Source of the DNA: Chiridota heheva | Taxonomy: Eukaryota > Echinodermata > Holothuroidea > Apodida > Chiridotidae | Assembly: GCA_020152595.1 (NCBI GenBank) | Contig: JAIGNY010001459.1 | Coordinates: 304,001-368,000, forward strand | DNA length: 64,000 bases | Direction of reading: 5' to 3' | Shown here: piece by piece, positions 59,982-64,000 of the stretch | Layout: each line of letters starts with the position of its first letter | Position numbering within the stretch: position 1 is the first letter of the stretch | Translations under genes and position numbers: made by a program | Notes under the pieces: model-generated | The model's database searches: none | The model's input: the letters and a program-made list of their open reading frames with translations, nothing else | Told to the model about the DNA's origin: nothing

Positions 59982-61060
59982 CAAATAGCCTCCAGTTCTG
60001 CGCCACTACCTCTATACTTAGGCCTATGTATATTTCCTGAAGCCTAAGCAAAAAATTATGTAGGATTTATTAGTCCCAGGCTTTTCTCAGACTGTTCACG
60101 TTTTAGCCTTCCTGTAAAGGTAAAGTAAATCACCTTCGCTTAGTCTATTATACTGCCTATATGCCTAATGGAAAAGCTAGACATTTTTAAATGGGGGTGG
60201 GGGGGGGGGGGGGCTAAGAACCATAACAATTTCAAAATCCAAGCTACCTCCACCCCTGTCTCACTGACTACACTTTAGTCACGCACTTTGTTGACAGAGG
60301 AAACTATACTTTAGTAGCCGCTGACTGAAAAAAATTAAAACATGAGAGACTCCAGCTCCCATAACCTGTTTTAACAAAAGCCTACTTACTAAATAGGTGA
60401 CCTTTAATTTCCTGATTTAGAATCTAAATTCGTCCTCTGAAATTCCGAAATTTTATAATATTTTTTTTCAATTTTTCAAAAAATTTCCAAAAAAAAACTT
60501 GAAAATCAGCAGCAAACATGAACGAAAACTGTGATTTTAAAATTAAATACAGTTAAGATTCCGAGCTCAAGAAGGCATAGGAAGCGTCCAACAAGGGATA
60601 ATTGAAAATTGATTAAAAAAAAAAAAAAAAGGTGGCAACCTTTTTTTTTTTGATGTTCGAAACATTTTACCCTTTTTGTAGATCCTTCAAATAAATGTTG
60701 TTAACAGTTAACGTTTTGCAAAGTTTTCACGAGGGTCTTTATTATTGATGTAACTGCTCTTAAACGCATTGACTCCTCTTTCGAATGTTAGGGACAAATT
60801 ACCTGTGGTCTTGTTAGAAATTATGCAAATCAGAAGCTCTCGCGCTTGTGACGTACTAAGCTTGTAAACCCGTCTGCGAGAAAGGTTTTATTTATCTTAA
60901 GTAAATTGTCCAAATAAAATAGGATTTTTAAAAAAGTAAAAATATATTTTATTTTTTAAACAGTAACAATTTTGTAAGATAATTCTGAGTTATTTTCAAA
61001 AAGTGTAGACAAACAAATTTGTTAATTTGTTTATAAAACATTTTTAATGTATAATTAAAT

Positions 61061-61213
61061 ATGGCAGCCTCCATGATTAGAAGAGTGGGCTACTTTTTAG
61101 CTTCTGATAAGAATTTATTTCGCTTTATTCTCCATCAGAAACCACGATGCTTAAGTATTTTCGTTTCTAATGATTTCCGAATTTCTAAACCCGACAGTCG
61201 TCTTCAAATAGCG
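61061..61213 (+). CDS. Probable first exon of a mitochondrial protein gene
   Basis: ATG in the context aaatATGGCAGCC opens 51 codons ending at a GCG/gtatga donor, with an in-frame stop right after the donor. The peptide starts MAASMIRRVGYFLASDKNLF and continues RFILHQKPRCLSIFVSNDFR. It is Arg-rich, nearly free of acids, with alternating hydrophobic residues, which is a typical mitochondrial presequence. It joins in phase 0 to the candidate exon at 62207. I do not recognise the protein; the gene would continue past position 64,000. The rest of the 61.2-64 kb interval is AT-rich intron sequence. Confidence 0.5.
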
Positions 61214-62206
61214 GTATGATATACGATTACGAGTCATACGACATAGCCAGTAGCCTAGGCACTAACCCGTTGGGCCTAACATTAAGTTATACTGTAGCCT
61301 AGGCCAGCCTGTGTAAGCTAACGTTAGACAGTGGTGTAGTTAGTGTATTCTCGCCGTCGGAGTCGACATAGCCGTCTACGAGCTTAGTACGGTTTTGCCA
61401 AGTTTGAGGGAAAACTTTATCATTACAGTCAATGGGATATTTTTTATGAAAACTTGTGTCACCTCAGCCAGTCAGCGAAAACTAATGGTACTCATAAGTC
61501 ATATTTGTAACTAAGAAACTGGGGGAACCTAATTTCGTGCGCTTAAGAAAGAAAATGGCAAAAAATCTATTAAAAAACGAAAACTTACCTCTAAAAATTC
61601 TTTGGTGTCACTAAACTTCTCATCTTGTAACGCTAACGGTGATGAATAAAAAAGAAACTTCCATGAAAGAGTCAAACGATAACAAATTAAAACAAAACTC
61701 GGCATGTTCATTTAAATTTGAGGGCTCCTAATTTTGTGCATCTAATGGCACACTTTGGCTTTTGCTTTTACCCATTAGGAAAACTTGAACTTTTGAAGAT
61801 CCTTTAAAACTGCTTAATGTTGTTTTCAAACACTTGAATGTATATAAAACATTGAAATGTCAAAAAAATCAAAGACCACTTTTCGAAGTCTTTACAATAT
61901 GGGAGCATAAGACTAACATGCAATTGCACTGAAAGTTTAAAACACATTCTGATTCAATAGCTTATTTTTAGTGATATCTGGCGAAAAGAATTTAGCTGAA
62001 CCTTTCATTTGTTTCTTTAATCTCTTTTTTGTGTGCATTCACTCACAATTGAATCAAAATACTGTCAGAAAATATAAATTTTTCACACCCTATAGCGGGA
62101 TGGAAATTAAGTTTTGTAAGTTCATAGCCTTAACTTGTTAAAGTTTTAAAATATTCATCAGTTTTGAATTCAATGTGACCTTTGTTTATACTTTTTTTTT
62201 TAATAG

Positions 62207-62267
62207 CTTAGACCATCATTATACTTTATCCTTACTCCAGTGACAACAGCTGGATGTGTGTGTTTAA
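62207..62267 (+). CDS. Probable second exon (membrane segment) of the same plus-strand gene
   Basis: An excellent acceptor (long T run then taatag) and an excellent donor (TTTAA/gtgagaa) bound 61 nt. In the phase set by the first exon it reads LRPSLYFILTPVTTAGCVCL, a hydrophobic stretch preceded by Arg-Pro, consistent with a transmembrane helix behind a presequence. The layout recalls the first membrane segment of the inner-membrane rhomboid protease PARL, but that is only a resemblance of pattern and no family is assigned. Confidence 0.45.
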
Positions 62268-64000
62268 GTGAGAAGAAAAAATTGTTGTTTTTATTGGCTT
62301 AACTGGACCAGTAATTTTTTCAAGGAAAATATCTTTTAGGATATGAGTTATATTGCATTTTAAGTAAGAAATATTTGTCTCCCTTACCCCAGGAAGCATC
62401 ATTTTCACGATTTTGAATGTAAGTTTTAGCTCGTAAGTCCAATTGTTCGAAATTGGTTGCTAAACTAGGTGGAATTAAACATATTACGTATTGCATGAAA
62501 TAAGGTTCAGTTACTATACAAAATATTTAAAGAAAAAAAAAAATTGTGCAGTATTTGTTAAAAAAATTACAAAAAAAATGTCTTTCTCCAATTGACTGCA
62601 ATGATAACTGACTGTTTGTTTTCCCCTTGCATTGTTACGTTGCTGTGCACCACAGCACTCCCGGATGTCAGACCTCAAGAATAACTGATGTTACTGTAGT
62701 ACGCCTAACGTTACATACTTTCGAAGCAAGGCAACTCGACACAAAGCCAACTTGGCATACAAGCTGGTATAACATTAGGCCTAATGTCAGTGGTGGGGCG
62801 TTGTTATGCCTTAATGTTATGTTATGAAAGTACCTATTGCGAGAAAATGTCATTTTTTGACAATGTCAATGTAATTTTTCCACAAAACTACCTCGTTTTC
62901 AGCCATTGCGGGAATTTTTTTCTTTTGCTGAAATATGACAAAATGGACAATAATTTAATTATATTTCTGGAGTTTTCAGTTGAGGTATGTGCAATTTTTG
63001 TCAAAATTATGAAAAATTGTGTTTTCTCCTGTTGACCGTAATGATAGTGGCCCTATGGATTTTTATTTCGGGTGAGCCCTATAGGGCTAGGCCACACTCA
63101 AAACACCAAGCAATTAATTTCTACAAAAATTCTCTGGCCTACCCGTACTTATGACTCCTGACAGTCATGAGATAGATTCCTTTGACACTTGTTTTTTGAT
63201 CAAAACTATCACTACTCACCTCCCCCCCCCCCTTTTTTTTTTTGTTGACATATTGTTTTTTAAGATACTTTTATACTTGAACTCAAAAGTCCACAATTGG
63301 GCTCACATGGGATTTATATAAACTGATAATGTTTTTCATGTTCTTGTACTGGAAATCTTTTTATATCCCTGTAACTTTGTTGGATTATTTAGCTACCTCT
63401 GTGCAATGTCTGCTACTCATGAGTGAAGTATAAATGTAAACTCCTAAGTCTTCTTCTTCTTTCTTTGTTGATAGTATTTTGTCGTTAATCGTCAGTTTGG
63501 GTCATATTTTGTCCTGTAATTTTGTGGCTTAAAAACCATGGGATATGTCAAAAAGTAGTAAAACAGAATCTAGTAAGGGTAATTATACTGTGATCACCTG
63601 AAGAACTTTCAATGAAAATAATTCAAATAGTACAAAAGTGAGATAAATTTTCTTTCAAATACATTAAGAATTGCCTTAAAGTATATGATGATGAGACAGA
63701 TAAGACAGAGCTTTGAATTTGAAAATCTCCTTAATGGAATAAGTTTTTTGAATGCTTTCTTCACCAGTTTGTTTCTTTAATGTCGTTTTTCTCATAATAT
63801 GCACTTGCTTGACCACTGAACTGATTCTGCTGATTAAAAGTGTAGAAGAAAATGATTTACTTTTTGATTTTTTTGCAAAACTAGGCAAACTATGAACATT
63901 TTGTATTACTAATACTATACTGTCTTACTGCTGGTCTTAGATTTTTCCATTTTCAAGCCTCAACTCAAGATATTCATGCTTTGTGACATTTTTTTCTCAT

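Overview
This is an AT-rich, intron-rich, repeat-dense animal nuclear sequence. The TAGGCCTAACGTTAG-like words near the right end, the tRNA-headed SINEs and the mix of LINE relics, TIR elements and minisatellites point to a marine deuterostome invertebrate. An echinoderm is the most likely source, but that is inference from composition and repeat style; no species is claimed. The one confidently identified gene runs on the minus strand from about 25.0 kb to 2.27 kb. It is PNUTS (PPP1R10), the nuclear targeting subunit of protein phosphatase 1. Fifteen consecutive exons can be joined with canonical AG/GT sites and matching phases into a 654-residue open fragment. It contains the N-terminal TFIIS-like (LW/TND) helical domain, a long Lys/Asp/Glu-rich linker, the RVxF-type PP1 docking motif and the conserved segment behind it. 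The start codon (to the right) and the Gly/His-rich tail with its CCCH zinc finger (to the left, beyond the window edge) were not found. Introns are 0.3-3.4 kb and are filled with transposon debris. To the right, 39.2-39.6 kb holds the last exon or exons of an unidentified minus-strand gene. 61.06-62.27 kb holds two likely first exons of a plus-strand gene whose product starts with a mitochondrial-type presequence. The AT-rich but CpG-containing interval 58.4-61 kb may be the 5' region separating divergent genes. Everything else is non-coding or repetitive. It includes four members of a LINE family with an RNase-H-like 3' ORF (4.1, 5.6-6.3, 9.6 and 42.4-43.3 kb), three other reverse-transcriptase relics (18.0, 50.4-50.8 and 51.9-52.2 kb) and tRNA-derived SINEs. 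Non-autonomous DNA transposons with recognisable TIRs and target duplications lie at 1.0-2.06 kb (TTAA, piggyBac-like), 14.4, 40.6 and 48.1-49.7 kb (8-bp duplications, hAT-like), 12.6-13.4, 34.7-36.1, 27.7-28.6 and 59.5-60.0 kb. A direct duplication (25.0-26.2 versus 27.1-29.06 kb) preserves an empty and a filled transposon site. There are many tandem arrays (units of 2, 15, 16, 18-22, 34, about 110 and about 290 bp). The most unusual structure is a 1.4-kb array of about 41 copies of a 34-bp hairpin unit inside a TIR element that has a perfect 8-bp target duplication (48,086-49,667). No prokaryotic system, CRISPR array or operon is present.
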